The position numbers were made by a program, and so were the translations under genes. The notes under the pieces are model-generated. The model did no database searches. It had not been told where the DNA came from and saw only the letters and a program-made list of their open reading frames with translations. From contig NZ_JPLE01000012.1 in the NCBI RefSeq assembly GCF_001010415.1, forward strand, positions 1 to 64,000: a stretch of DNA of 64,000 bases. Direction: 5' to 3'. This document shows, one piece after another, positions 1-8,131 of this stretch (position 1 is its first letter; each line of letters starts with the position of its first letter). This DNA is from Xanthomonas pisi DSM 18956 (GTDB lineage Bacteria; Pseudomonadota; Gammaproteobacteria; Xanthomonadales; Xanthomonadaceae).

Positions 1-204
1 GACGGGTTTACGGCGTGTCCTGCAAGCGGTGAGGGCACCGTGCGCTCAACTAGCCAGGCTTTTGACCTAAACATTCCGCTGCATTTAGAGACGCCAACAA
101 ACCGTGGCGAGCGCCCCGCCTGACGGCCGCGCAGTAGCGTTGTCAGCCGCTCTTAAGCGACGCTAGCACTGTGCCGCCAACGATCGCCGCCATTGCCTGA
201 TCGA
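1..204. other. Intergenic left edge, no gene seen
   Basis: No open frame with convincing coding character is visible here. The stretch holds a short motif, AACAAACCGTGGCGAGCG near position 98, whose near-identical copy (AACAAACCGTAGCGAGC) lies just after spoT near 57185. This may be a small dispersed repeat, but two short copies are weak evidence. Confidence 0.4.
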
Positions 205-2286
205 TCAACGGCGCTGTTGTAACGGACCTGACGCAGCCGGATCAGACGCAGTGGTTTCCGTCTGCGGCGTATCATCAACCTCTCCCCGCACCGCATTTCC
301 CGAAGTGCTGTCGATCAGGATCACCGGCACCTGCGAGCGGCGACGTTGCTCCACGCGGTGCGGCAGCGGGCCGAGCGCGTCGCGCAATGCGCTCAGCGCA
401 GGGTCCACACCGCGCAGCGGGTACCACAGGCCGATCAGGCTGAAGTGGCGGCTGTAGCGCAGGGTCTGCGTGCTGCCCACCCACAGCGGTTGTGCATTGG
501 GTTGCAGGCGCGCGGCTGCAGGCCACAGGCGCAACACATGCACGTGCCCCGGTGCGGCATGACGCACCATCAGCAAGGCTTCGACCTGGGTATCCAGCGT
601 GGCCGGCAGGATCGGAACTTCGTCCGGGCGGCCACTCACATCCAGCAGATGCAGTGCCTGCTCCCAGCCAGCCTGCGGTTGTGTCCGCCAGCCGCGCGCT
701 TCGAGCTGGCGTTGCAGCGGCGCGAGCGGGCCGGCAACCTGCACGTCCAGCGGCCAGCGTTGGTCGTCGTCGAATTCATTGCGGCGTGCCGGCAGCAGCC
801 GCCATTGCCCCTCCCACCAGTCGCTGGCGGGCAGGTCCATCAGCAGCGGCGGCGGCGGTTCGAACTTGGCCAGCTTGGCATCCAGATTGCGCGGCGCAAA
901 GAAGATCGCGCAGCCCACGAACACGCCGTAGAAGATCCACGACACCGGCTTGACCCAGAACGCGCGGGTGGCGCGGCGCCGATAGGCGATGCCCAGCACC
1001 AGCAGCCAGAAGATGCCGAACAACATGCCGCCGACCACGTCGCTGAGCCAATGTGCGCCCAGGTACAGGCGCGCGAAGCCGATCAGCGACACGATGGCGC
1101 CACTGACCAGATACGGCCAGACGCGGCGGCGGCCAGGCAGTTCGCGTGCGATCAGCAGCGCGAAAAACCCGAACCCGATCGTGGCCATGGTGACCGCGAC
1201 CGACGGAAATCCGAAGCCGCTGCTGGCCGCCGGCGGGCGCACCACCTGGACGGTCGCGCCCAGCAGTTGCGTCAGCGCCAGGCCAAACGCCAGTGCGATT
1301 ACCCAGTGCGTCACCGCCATCCAGCGCCGACGCCAGGCCAGGTAGCCCATCGCTGCGGCGATCGCCGGCAACAACACCTGCCAGTCGCCCAGCGAGGCCA
1401 GCGCCACCATCGGGTAGTCGGCCAGCGGGTTGCGCAAGGCAAGCATCAGGTCGTGCACGGCCAGGTCCACGCGCAGGGGTTCGCCATGCGCCAGCACCAC
1501 CATCAGCAATACGAACCAGCCCCAGCCCAGCAGCAACAGCATCAGCGCCATCATCGCCAGCGGGACCGACTCGCGCCGGCGTGGGTCGAACACGCTGACC
1601 GACCAGTTGCCCAGCACCGGATGCCGATGCGACCACTCCAGCAGCCGCGCCAGCAGGGCATCCAGATGGCCTGCCGACCAGCGGTACGAATACAGCACCA
1701 TGGCCCAGGCCAGGCCGATCACCGCAGCCAGCAAGGCGACCACCACGAACAGGCGCCCGGCCACTGCGGCCACTGCGTCGTACGCGGTGCCCAGCACCCA
1801 GCCCGGCACCAGAAACAGCAGCGCCCACGACACGCAGGCCAATCCGCTGGCAACCAGGTAGCGCTTGAACGGCATGTGCGACATGCCGGCGATGGCCGGC
1901 ACGAACGGCCGCACCGCGCCGACGTAGCGCGCGATCAGGATGCTCTTGAAGGCATTGCGCCGGAACAGCAGCTCGCCGCGTTCCAGCAACTGTGGATAGC
2001 GGCGGAACGGCCAATATGTGTGCAACTGGTGACCCCAGCGATGGCCTACCCAGAAACTCAGCGCATCGCCGACGAACGCGCCCAGGGTGGCGCAGGCCAC
2101 CGCATACGGCCCGTTGATCTGGCCGAGCCCGATCAGCACGCCGATGGCGAACAGCAACGGCAGCGCGGGCACGATGGCGCCGAGCACGATCACCGCATCA
2201 CAGAATGCGATGGCAAAGATCACCACGCCAGCCAAGGTGGGGTGGTGTCCGATCCACTCCAGCGTGGCGTCGATCCATGAGTTCAT
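205..2286 (-). CDS. DedA - PAP2-like - LssY fusion membrane protein
   Basis: Three-part inner-membrane protein of about 693 residues. Residues ~20-190 are a DedA/SNARE-associated domain (hydrophobic segments, motif FVPAIAGMSHMPF). Residues ~275-435 form a multi-helix PAP2 phosphatase-like region ending in ARLYLGAHWLSD, close to the third PAP2 motif. The C-terminal ~200 residues match the soluble LssY domain. The family acts in lipid/undecaprenyl-phosphate transport or dephosphorylation. Oddly, the PAP2 motif 2 reads FPSVA instead of PSGH, and the motif 1 lysine seven residues before RP is a glycine, so phosphatase activity is doubtful. I start at ATG 2286 (MNSWID) rather than the in-frame ATG at 2307, because a TATAAT box sits between the two and would give a leaderless transcript from 2286. 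Divergent from the kinase-like gene at 2449. Confidence 0.85.
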   Translation of the reverse strand: MNSWIDATLEWIGHHPTLAGVVIFAIAFCDAVIVLGAIVPALPLLFAIGVLIGLGQINGPYAVACATLGAFVGDALSFWVGHRWGHQLHTYWPFRRYPQLLERGELLFRRNAFKSILIARYVGAVRPFVPAIAGMSHMPFKRYLVASGLACVSWALLFLVPGWVLGTAYDAVAAVAGRLFVVVALLAAVIGLAWAMVLYSYRWSAGHLDALLARLLEWSHRHPVLGNWSVSVFDPRRRESVPLAMMALMLLLLGWGWFVLLMVVLAHGEPLRVDLAVHDLMLALRNPLADYPMVALASLGDWQVLLPAIAAAMGYLAWRRRWMAVTHWVIALAFGLALTQLLGATVQVVRPPAASSGFGFPSVAVTMATIGFGFFALLIARELPGRRRVWPYLVSGAIVSLIGFARLYLGAHWLSDVVGGMLFGIFWLLVLGIAYRRRATRAFWVKPVSWIFYGVFVGCAIFFAPRNLDAKLAKFEPPPPLLMDLPASDWWEGQWRLLPARRNEFDDDQRWPLDVQVAGPLAPLQRQLEARGWRTQPQAGWEQALHLLDVSGRPDEVPILPATLDTQVEALLMVRHAAPGHVHVLRLWPAAARLQPNAQPLWVGSTQTLRYSRHFSLIGLWYPLRGVDPALSALRDALGPLPHRVEQRRRSQVPVILIDSTSGNAVRGEVDDTPQTETTASDPAASGPLQQRR

Positions 2287-2292
2287 TCCCGA

Positions 2293-2298
2293 ATTATA
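2293..2298 (-). promoter_or_regulatory. -10 box of leaderless promoter for the DedA fusion gene
   Basis: A perfect TATAAT on the minus strand lies six bases before ATG 2286, so transcription would begin at or next to the start codon. No good -35 hexamer was found. Inference from sequence only. Confidence 0.45.
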
Positions 2299-2437
2299 GG
2301 TGGGCATGGCGACGACTGACTTGCGCCACGCTCACATCGGGCGGTTGGCTTCACCTGCGGTTGCAACCAGGCGGCCACGCGCGCCGATGGCATCGGCGTG
2401 CACATCAATGGCGGTACGGCGATGCCGGCCGCCCGCC

Positions 2438-2443
2438 TACAAT
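2438..2443 (+). promoter_or_regulatory. -10 box of leaderless promoter for the kinase-like gene
   Basis: TACAAT lies five bases before the ATG at 2449, so the predicted transcript would be leaderless or nearly so. It mirrors the divergent TATAAT at 2293-2298. No clear -35 hexamer is visible. Confidence 0.45.
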
Positions 2444-2448
2444 GGGGG

Positions 2449-3108
2449 ATGAGTCACGAGCCCGCCGGCGATCTGCCGCTGAAGTCCGATACGTTCGGGC
2501 GCATTTTGTTGATCCGCGACGCCGGCCGGCTGTTCGTGCGGCGCGACCTGAGCGTGGCGCCCTGGGGCCTGCGGGGTGTGGCGTGGTGGCTGGCGCGTCG
2601 CGAAGCGCTGGCGCTGCGGCAGCTGGATGGCCTGCCGCACACGCCACGTTTGCTGCAATGGGACGGGCGCCATCTGGACCGCAGCTATCTGGCCGGCGAT
2701 GCCATGTACCAGCGCCCGCCGCGCGGCGACCTGGCGTATTTCAGGAAGGCGCGCCGGCTGTTGCAGCAGCTGCATCGGTGCGGCGTGGCGCACAACGATC
2801 TGGCCAAGGAAGCCAACTGGCTGGTGCAGGACGATGGCAGCCCGGCGCTGATCGATTTCCAGCTGGCGGTGCGCGGCCATCCACGCGCACGCTGGATGCG
2901 TCTGCTTGCACGCGAGGACCTGCGTCATCTGCTCAAGCACAAGCGCATGTATTGCCCGGCCGCGATCACGCCGGTGGAACGGCGCGTGCTCAAGCGCAGG
3001 TCATGGGTGCGCGAGCTGTGGTTCGCCACCGGCAAACCGGTCTACCGCTTCGTGACCCGCCGCCTGCTGCACTGGGAAGACAACGAAGGGCAGGGGCCGA
3101 AGCCGTGA
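2449..3108 (+). CDS. Small serine/threonine protein kinase-like / LPS kinase-like protein
   Basis: A 219-residue protein with the protein kinase catalytic core but little else. The catalytic loop is HNDLAKEAN (residues ~115-123, matching HxDLxxxN) and the metal-binding aspartate is in LIDFQLA (~134-140). The N-lobe is short and no glycine-rich loop is obvious. This pattern fits RIO-like and lipopolysaccharide (KdkA/WaaP-like) sugar kinases in proteobacteria; the substrate cannot be told from sequence. An in-frame ATG at 2398 exists, but the start at 2449 is preferred because of the TACAAT box immediately upstream. The C-terminus is basic (RRLLHW region), which would suit membrane or LPS contact. 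It lies alone between divergent and repeat-rich DNA. Confidence 0.7.
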   Translation: MSHEPAGDLPLKSDTFGRILLIRDAGRLFVRRDLSVAPWGLRGVAWWLARREALALRQLDGLPHTPRLLQWDGRHLDRSYLAGDAMYQRPPRGDLAYFRKARRLLQQLHRCGVAHNDLAKEANWLVQDDGSPALIDFQLAVRGHPRARWMRLLAREDLRHLLKHKRMYCPAAITPVERRVLKRRSWVRELWFATGKPVYRFVTRRLLHWEDNEGQGPKP

Positions 3109-3114
3109 GGGGCG

Positions 3115-3352
3115 GGGATTGGGGAGTCGGGATTGGGGATTCGTAACAGCGCATGGCCACGGCTGTAAGCCGTCCAACCGGACTGGTGAGGGCAATGCTT
3201 TCCCGAATCCCGAATCCCGACTGCATTGGGATCAACCATGCGGCGACTGGGGATTCGTAAACGCGTATGGCGATGCCAGATGATGCGTCGGCGTGCGTCG
3301 GAGACACGCTAAGCTTTTGCAAATCCCGAATCTCGATTCCCGAATCCCAATC
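3115..3352. repeat. Cluster of inverted GGGATTC / GAATCCC repeat arms
   Basis: The 246-bp gap between the kinase-like gene and the SDR is built from short repeats. GGGATT-G/C units run at 3115-3143 and 3247-3256, and their reverse complement (CCCGAATCCC units) at 3199-3220 and 3322-3352. Opposed arms could fold into long hairpins. The same arms recur at 9945-10026, 29571-29663 and 43192-43337, always between genes. Confidence 0.75.
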
Positions 3353-3354
3353 CA

Positions 3355-4170
<816 letters not shown>

Positions 4171-4180
4171 ATTGACTGGA

Positions 4181-5041
4181 GTGATCGGCCGGTCTGCAGT
4201 TCCCGCATCGCCAGCGCCGTCGTGTGCGGTGATCGTCTTGACCTACAACTGGCCGCAGGCGCTGCGCCGGGTTTTGGCGAACCTGGCGCGGCAATCGCAG
4301 CTGCCCGACGAGGTGATCGTCGTGGACGACGGATCGGGCGCAGACACCGCAGCGCTGCTGGTCGAACTGGCGGCAGCCTTCCCGGTGCCGCTGCGGCACC
4401 TCTGGCAGCAAGACCTCGGCTTCCGCGCGGCGCGATGCCGCAATCTCGGCATTGCCGCGACCGGCGCGGACTATGTGATCCTGATCGACGGCGACATGCT
4501 GGTGCACCCACAGTTCGTCGCCGACCATCTTGCGCTGGCGCGTCGGGGTCGATTCCAGCAGGGCGGAAGGATCAAGCTGACCGAGCGTGCCACCGCCGCG
4601 GTGCTCGCGGGTCGGCGGCTGCCGGGCTTCACGCCGTGGGCGCCGGCAGATTTTGCGGCGTTCGATGCCATGCCGCGTCTGTACGCGTTCCGCCAGCCGT
4701 GGTTGGCGCGCTGGAAGGCGGCGCGCCCGGGCGGTCGGGTGATGAGTTGCAACATGAGCTTCTGGCGCGAGGATCTGCTGCGGGTGAACGGGTTCGACGA
4801 AGCCATGCAGGGATATGGCGCGGAGGATCGCGAACTGGCGGTGCGGCTGGTCAACGCCGGCCTTGCCAAGCATCCGCTGAAGTGGGCAGCGCTTGCCTTC
4901 CATCTGGAGCACGGATCGCGTGCGCAACAGGATGTCGACGACGCATCGCTTCCGAACAACCAGCGCTTGCTGGAGTGTCAGCGACGCGGCACGGTGCGCT
5001 GCGTGCAGGGCCTGGATGCGCATCTGCCGGGCAGCCACTGA
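4181..5041 (+). CDS. Family 2 glycosyltransferase
   Basis: A GT-A fold glycosyltransferase of about 286 residues. The N-terminal strand CAVIVLTYNW opens the fold, followed by VIVVDDGSGA, and LIDGDML carries the metal-binding DxD. The C-terminal half has GFDEAMQGYGAEDRELAVRL, the galactosyltransferase-type second domain with its acidic ED pair. Such enzymes transfer a nucleotide-sugar-derived residue to polysaccharide or LPS acceptors in the cytoplasm. The exact start is uncertain: in-frame GTG 4181 is used here, but TTG 4163 or 4172 would make it overlap the SDR stop. Translational coupling with the SDR is likely. Confidence 0.8.
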   Translation: MIGRSAVPASPAPSCAVIVLTYNWPQALRRVLANLARQSQLPDEVIVVDDGSGADTAALLVELAAAFPVPLRHLWQQDLGFRAARCRNLGIAATGADYVILIDGDMLVHPQFVADHLALARRGRFQQGGRIKLTERATAAVLAGRRLPGFTPWAPADFAAFDAMPRLYAFRQPWLARWKAARPGGRVMSCNMSFWREDLLRVNGFDEAMQGYGAEDRELAVRLVNAGLAKHPLKWAALAFHLEHGSRAQQDVDDASLPNNQRLLECQRRGTVRCVQGLDAHLPGSH

Positions 5042-5438
5042 ATCGTCGCCAGGCATGCGGCTTGGCGGTATCGCTGAGGCGCCGGGTGCAAGCAAACACA
5101 CGGCGCGTTGACGGATCGGTTTGCTACGCTCCTGGTTGGACTGAAAGCGTTTTCAAAAGGGACGTGTCGCAGGCTCTTCACCATCGGTCTGGCCTGCGCG
5201 GCCCATACGCCCCGAAAGCTGCCACACAACGCGCTGTGATGCGCCGACGATTGACGCTGCAATCGTGCAGCCATCACCGGTGGGTCTGGCTGGCGCTGCT
5301 CCACTGCATTGCCGTGCCGGCGTCAGCTTCTGCGACGTGCAGACATCCGCGGTCCCGCTGATCGGCGGCTCGCTCGCCACGTCCGAATCGATCGCGCACG
5401 ACAACAACCTCACGACCCACCAACCCATGGAAAGCCAC
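5042..5438. other. Intergenic region with a LacI-type operator
   Basis: About 400 bp without a gene. It contains TACGCT at 5125-5130, which could serve as a -10 box, followed 12 bases later by a 14-bp near-palindrome (5142-5155, separate entry). Nothing else recognisable is seen. Confidence 0.4.
5142..5155. promoter_or_regulatory. LacI/GalR-family operator-like near-palindrome
   Basis: TGAAAGCGTTTTCA fits the generic LacI/GalR-family operator pattern (TGWAANCGNTNWCA) at every fixed position, with the central CG. It lies downstream of a possible -10 box and about 280 bp before the lipoprotein start. No lacI-type gene lies in this window, so any cognate repressor would be encoded elsewhere. 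Confidence 0.35.
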
Positions 5439-6383
5439 ATGATTGTTCCGTTTCGCCACGCGCCACTGACTGCCGCGCTCGCTGTGGCCACGCTGCTGGC
5501 CGGTTGCCAGAAGCAGGCGCCTGCCAACGTCGATGCCGGCGGCGCCGACAAGATCAATGCCTACATCGCCTGCTTCAATGGCGTCGAGCAGCCGGTGCAT
5601 GAGAGTTACCAGCAATATATCGGGTGGATGCAGGACCCCGAGGCTGGTCCGACCGGCAAGGAAAGCGGCATCCATGCACCGGGCACGGTGCTGTCGCATC
5701 ATGTGGACGACTGTGGCGCGCCGATGACTGCGGCCTTGGCGCAAACACCGGCCAACCCCGAGCTCGATCCGGTGGCAAAGACCTATCAGGAACGTTTCAC
5801 CACGCTCAACGAGCGTATCGGCGAAGCGGTGCGCTACTACGATCGCGAGGACTATCTGCGCGACGACGGCAAGGGCATGCAGGCGCTGCACGCACCACTG
5901 ATGCAGGCTTACAGCGCGTTCTTCGAAGCCGGCGAAGCGATGAACGCGGCGCTGGAACATAACGAAGATACCCGGCGCCAGGCGCAGATCGATGCGATTG
6001 AAAAAGAAGAAGGGCGTACGGCCTCCTGGTACCACCTGAAGATCATCGGCGAGGGCAAGCAGCTGGTGCAGGTGCTCGACAACGATGCGCCGGATCTTGC
6101 CGCAGCGCAGGCTCAGCTGACGCGTTACCAGAGCATTCTGGAAGAAGCGCAAAAAGCCAAGGTCGGCCAGGGCGATGCGATGTGGGGTCACATGGAAACC
6201 TCCGCCGACAAACTCGCGCGCGAATCCGGGCGCCTGGTCGAGCGTATCCGCACCAAGACGCCGTTGAACAAGAGCGAGCAGATGCTGATTGAAAGCGGTT
6301 CGATCCCGCCGGGCGGCACGCGTCAGGCAGTACTGGCCGGTTACAACGATCTGATCGACATGAGCAATCGCATGTCGAGGTGA
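5439..6383 (+). CDS. DUF3829 (YiiG-like) lipoprotein
   Basis: A 314-residue predicted lipoprotein. A hydrophobic signal ends in LLAGC with the lipidated cysteine at about residue 23. The mature protein is a largely helical, charged domain (motifs NAYIACFNGVEQPVHESY, YYDREDYLRDDGKGM, WYHLKIIGEGKQLV) matching DUF3829/YiiG proteins of unknown function. Start 5439 is chosen because GGAAAG lies five bases upstream; an alternative ATG at 5427 is possible. It would face the periplasm, anchored in the inner or outer membrane. It is the last gene before a region of visibly lower G+C. Confidence 0.8.
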   Translation: MIVPFRHAPLTAALAVATLLAGCQKQAPANVDAGGADKINAYIACFNGVEQPVHESYQQYIGWMQDPEAGPTGKESGIHAPGTVLSHHVDDCGAPMTAALAQTPANPELDPVAKTYQERFTTLNERIGEAVRYYDREDYLRDDGKGMQALHAPLMQAYSAFFEAGEAMNAALEHNEDTRRQAQIDAIEKEEGRTASWYHLKIIGEGKQLVQVLDNDAPDLAAAQAQLTRYQSILEEAQKAKVGQGDAMWGHMETSADKLARESGRLVERIRTKTPLNKSEQMLIESGSIPPGGTRQAVLAGYNDLIDMSNRMSR

Positions 6384-6407
6384 CAGCAGCTTATAAAACG
6401 ACTGTGC

Positions 6408-7094
6408 TCACCGCCAGGCGGGCGCGGTCGGTGCTGATGTATCACTCGTACACTCCGGCTCTGAGCGCGCCCTGTCACTGTCAGCCCCGTCGGCAAGAGC
6501 CAGCAAGCATTCCAAAGACCGCCGAAGATGCTCCTCCAACAACGTTGAGCCTTCATCGGCACGCCCCGCAACATACGCCTCTGCAAGTGCCTCATGATCA
6601 CGCAACCATCGCTGGGTTTCGGTTGCCAGTGACGTGTATTGGGACGCTTGTAGGACGCAGATCTTTCGCAGGTCGTCGACGATTGCCAGTTGTCGGGGCC
6701 GTCCGGCCGCAGCGTAGAGCGCACGGTGGAAATCCCAATCTCCCTGGTGCCAACCGGGCCTACCGGCTTCCAGAGACGTCCGCCGGAGCAGATACACCAC
6801 GTCTGCTTTTGCCTGGTCATCGGCCTTCTGCACGGCGCGCTGTATGAGGTCGCATTCGAGCATGATCCGCAGGTCGAATACCTCCATCAGGTCCGTGGCC
6901 GACAGGGTAATGATTCGCGCGCCTTTTCCGGGGACGACCTCGACCAGTTTGTCGGCGGCAAGAACCAGCAGAGCATCGCGGATCGGAATGCGGCTGACGG
7001 CATATTCCTTGGCGAGACGCGATTGTGACAAGAACGCCCCGGGAGCGTATTTCCCATCCAAAATGGCAACGCGCAGTTGGTTCGTAATATCCAT
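6408..7094 (-). CDS. GntR/FadR-family (FCD) transcriptional regulator
   Basis: A 228-residue regulator. The N-terminal winged helix (residues ~5-65) includes LRVAILDGKYAPG, SQSRLAKEYAVSRIPIRDAL and VVPGKGARI, typical of GntR. The C-terminal FCD helical domain contains DLRIMLECDLIQRAV, FHRALYAAAGRPR and EEHLRRSLECLL. FCD regulators normally bind organic acids with a metal. The frame extends upstream to 7211, but ATG 7094 aligns with the family start and leaves the palindromic operator outside the gene. Divergent from the OsmC-like gene, with the operator at 7112-7133 between them, so it probably represses both. Codon use is less GC-biased than in the neighbours, suggesting acquisition. Confidence 0.88.
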   Translation of the reverse strand: MDITNQLRVAILDGKYAPGAFLSQSRLAKEYAVSRIPIRDALLVLAADKLVEVVPGKGARIITLSATDLMEVFDLRIMLECDLIQRAVQKADDQAKADVVYLLRRTSLEAGRPGWHQGDWDFHRALYAAAGRPRQLAIVDDLRKICVLQASQYTSLATETQRWLRDHEALAEAYVAGRADEGSTLLEEHLRRSLECLLALADGADSDRARSEPECTSDTSAPTAPAWR

Positions 7095-7111
7095 TGTCGC
7101 GCCCTTATCCG

Positions 7112-7133
7112 TGGTGTATACATGTATACACCA
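7112..7133. promoter_or_regulatory. Perfect 22-bp palindromic operator between gntR-type and osmC-type genes
   Basis: The core GTATACATGTATAC is flanked by further self-complementary bases to give 22 bp with no mismatch. It contains TGTATACA half-sites of the kind bound by FCD-type GntR regulators. It sits 17 bp before the regulator start and 22 bp before the OsmC start, overlapping the likely -10 (TATACA) of both promoters. Confidence 0.75.
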
Positions 7134-7155
7134 TTCATGATCTTGGGGAAAGCCA

Positions 7156-7623
7156 ATGGCGCATCGATACACGTCGTCCGTCATCTGGACGGGAAACCGG
7201 GGCGCGGGCACGGTCAGCTATCGCGGTTACGATCGCACGTGGGACGTGGCCGTCCCGGGCAAATCCGTCATTCACTGCTCCAATGATCCGTTGCTTGGTG
7301 GTGATCCCGCCAAAATGAATCCCGAGGACCTTCTGCTCTCGGCGCTTTCGGCCTGCCACATGCTTTGGTATCTGCACTACGCATCGGATGCGAACATCAT
7401 AGTGACCGGCTATGCGGATACCCCGCTCGGCATCGGCGAAGTTGAGAGCAGTGGTGCGGGTCGCTTCACGTCGGCAACCTTGCGTCCGCGTATAGCCATT
7501 CGTGCGGGAACCGACATCGAACTTGCGACAGCAATTCATTACAAGATCCACGACGTGTGCTTCATCGCTAGATCCGTCAATTTTCCGATCACCTACGAAC
7601 CAGAATTTGTGCCCGAAATTTAA
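7156..7623 (+). CDS. OsmC/Ohr-family peroxiredoxin-like protein
   Basis: A 155-residue OsmC-superfamily protein, cytoplasmic, of the thiol peroxidase group that reduces organic hydroperoxides. The first catalytic cysteine is in LLLSALSACHML (C67) and the second in IHDVCFIARSVNFP (C135), both in the expected context. A ribosome-binding site GGGGAAA precedes ATG 7156. Ohr proteins are usually controlled by MarR-type OhrR; here the partner is a divergent GntR regulator with a shared palindromic operator, so the inducing signal may be a metabolite rather than peroxide. Base composition is lower in G+C than flanking genes. The region after the stop (7624-7781) holds no gene. Confidence 0.85.
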   Translation: MAHRYTSSVIWTGNRGAGTVSYRGYDRTWDVAVPGKSVIHCSNDPLLGGDPAKMNPEDLLLSALSACHMLWYLHYASDANIIVTGYADTPLGIGEVESSGAGRFTSATLRPRIAIRAGTDIELATAIHYKIHDVCFIARSVNFPITYEPEFVPEI

Positions 7624-7781
7624 ATGGGCAACGAGCGTGATTGATGCTTATTGTGTACCTGCATCACTGCTGCATGGGTAGCGGCTGCGCTGCTTTTCAA
7701 TCAGAACAATCTCTATCGAAAAAACTGCATTTGCGCCGGCCATTTTGCGCTGGAATCCCGTAACACGCCCGATGTCCTTAG

Positions 7782-8059
7782 CATGAACATCAGCACCTTA
7801 CGCCGGCTGCGCCCCAGCGCATCCACCAGTTGCCCGCTTTCTTCGATGTAGCGGGTGAGCTTGAGGATGCGGAACAGCCGCAGGATGCGCAGTACGCTGT
7901 CGATCATGATCACCATCACGCTGGCCAGGATCGCCACCACCAGCATCAGGTCGTAGTGCGCGATGGGCGCGTGTCGTGGCGATAGATGATGTCGAACCAC
8001 TGCCGGCGCCAGCCGTCGGCGGTGGCGGGAGTGAGTTGAGGATCGGAGAATGGGCGCAT
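7782..8059 (-). pseudogene. Remnant of voltage-gated potassium channel / ion transporter gene
   Basis: Reading on the minus strand from ATG 8059, the family N-terminus MRPFSDPQLTPATADGW... DIIYRHDTRPSR is intact, then a one-base loss near 7956 shifts the frame. The next frame continues with YDLMLVVAILASVMVIMIDS (first transmembrane helix) and jumps at about 7895 directly to the S4 voltage-sensor-like LRILRLFRILKLTRYIEESGQLVDAL, so the S2-S3 region is missing. Family similarity ends near 7782 at KVLMFM; the pore and C-terminus are absent. Three lesions (frameshift, internal deletion, truncation) mark it as dead. The truncation point faces the lower-GC GntR/OsmC segment, which may have replaced the rest. 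Family assignment is from motif recognition. Confidence 0.75.
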
Positions 8060-8131
8060 GCGCGCATTGTGCCGCAGGCCGGCGAATGCGCGAGAATGCG
8101 GGTTCTCCCTCCGCTTCTGCGACCCACCATC

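Noticed and set aside
346-2280. Long plus-strand open frame of over 600 codons
   Set aside because: It is antisense to the DedA/PAP2/LssY gene, is rich in Gln, Arg, His and Ala as expected from high-GC shadow frames, and matches no family.
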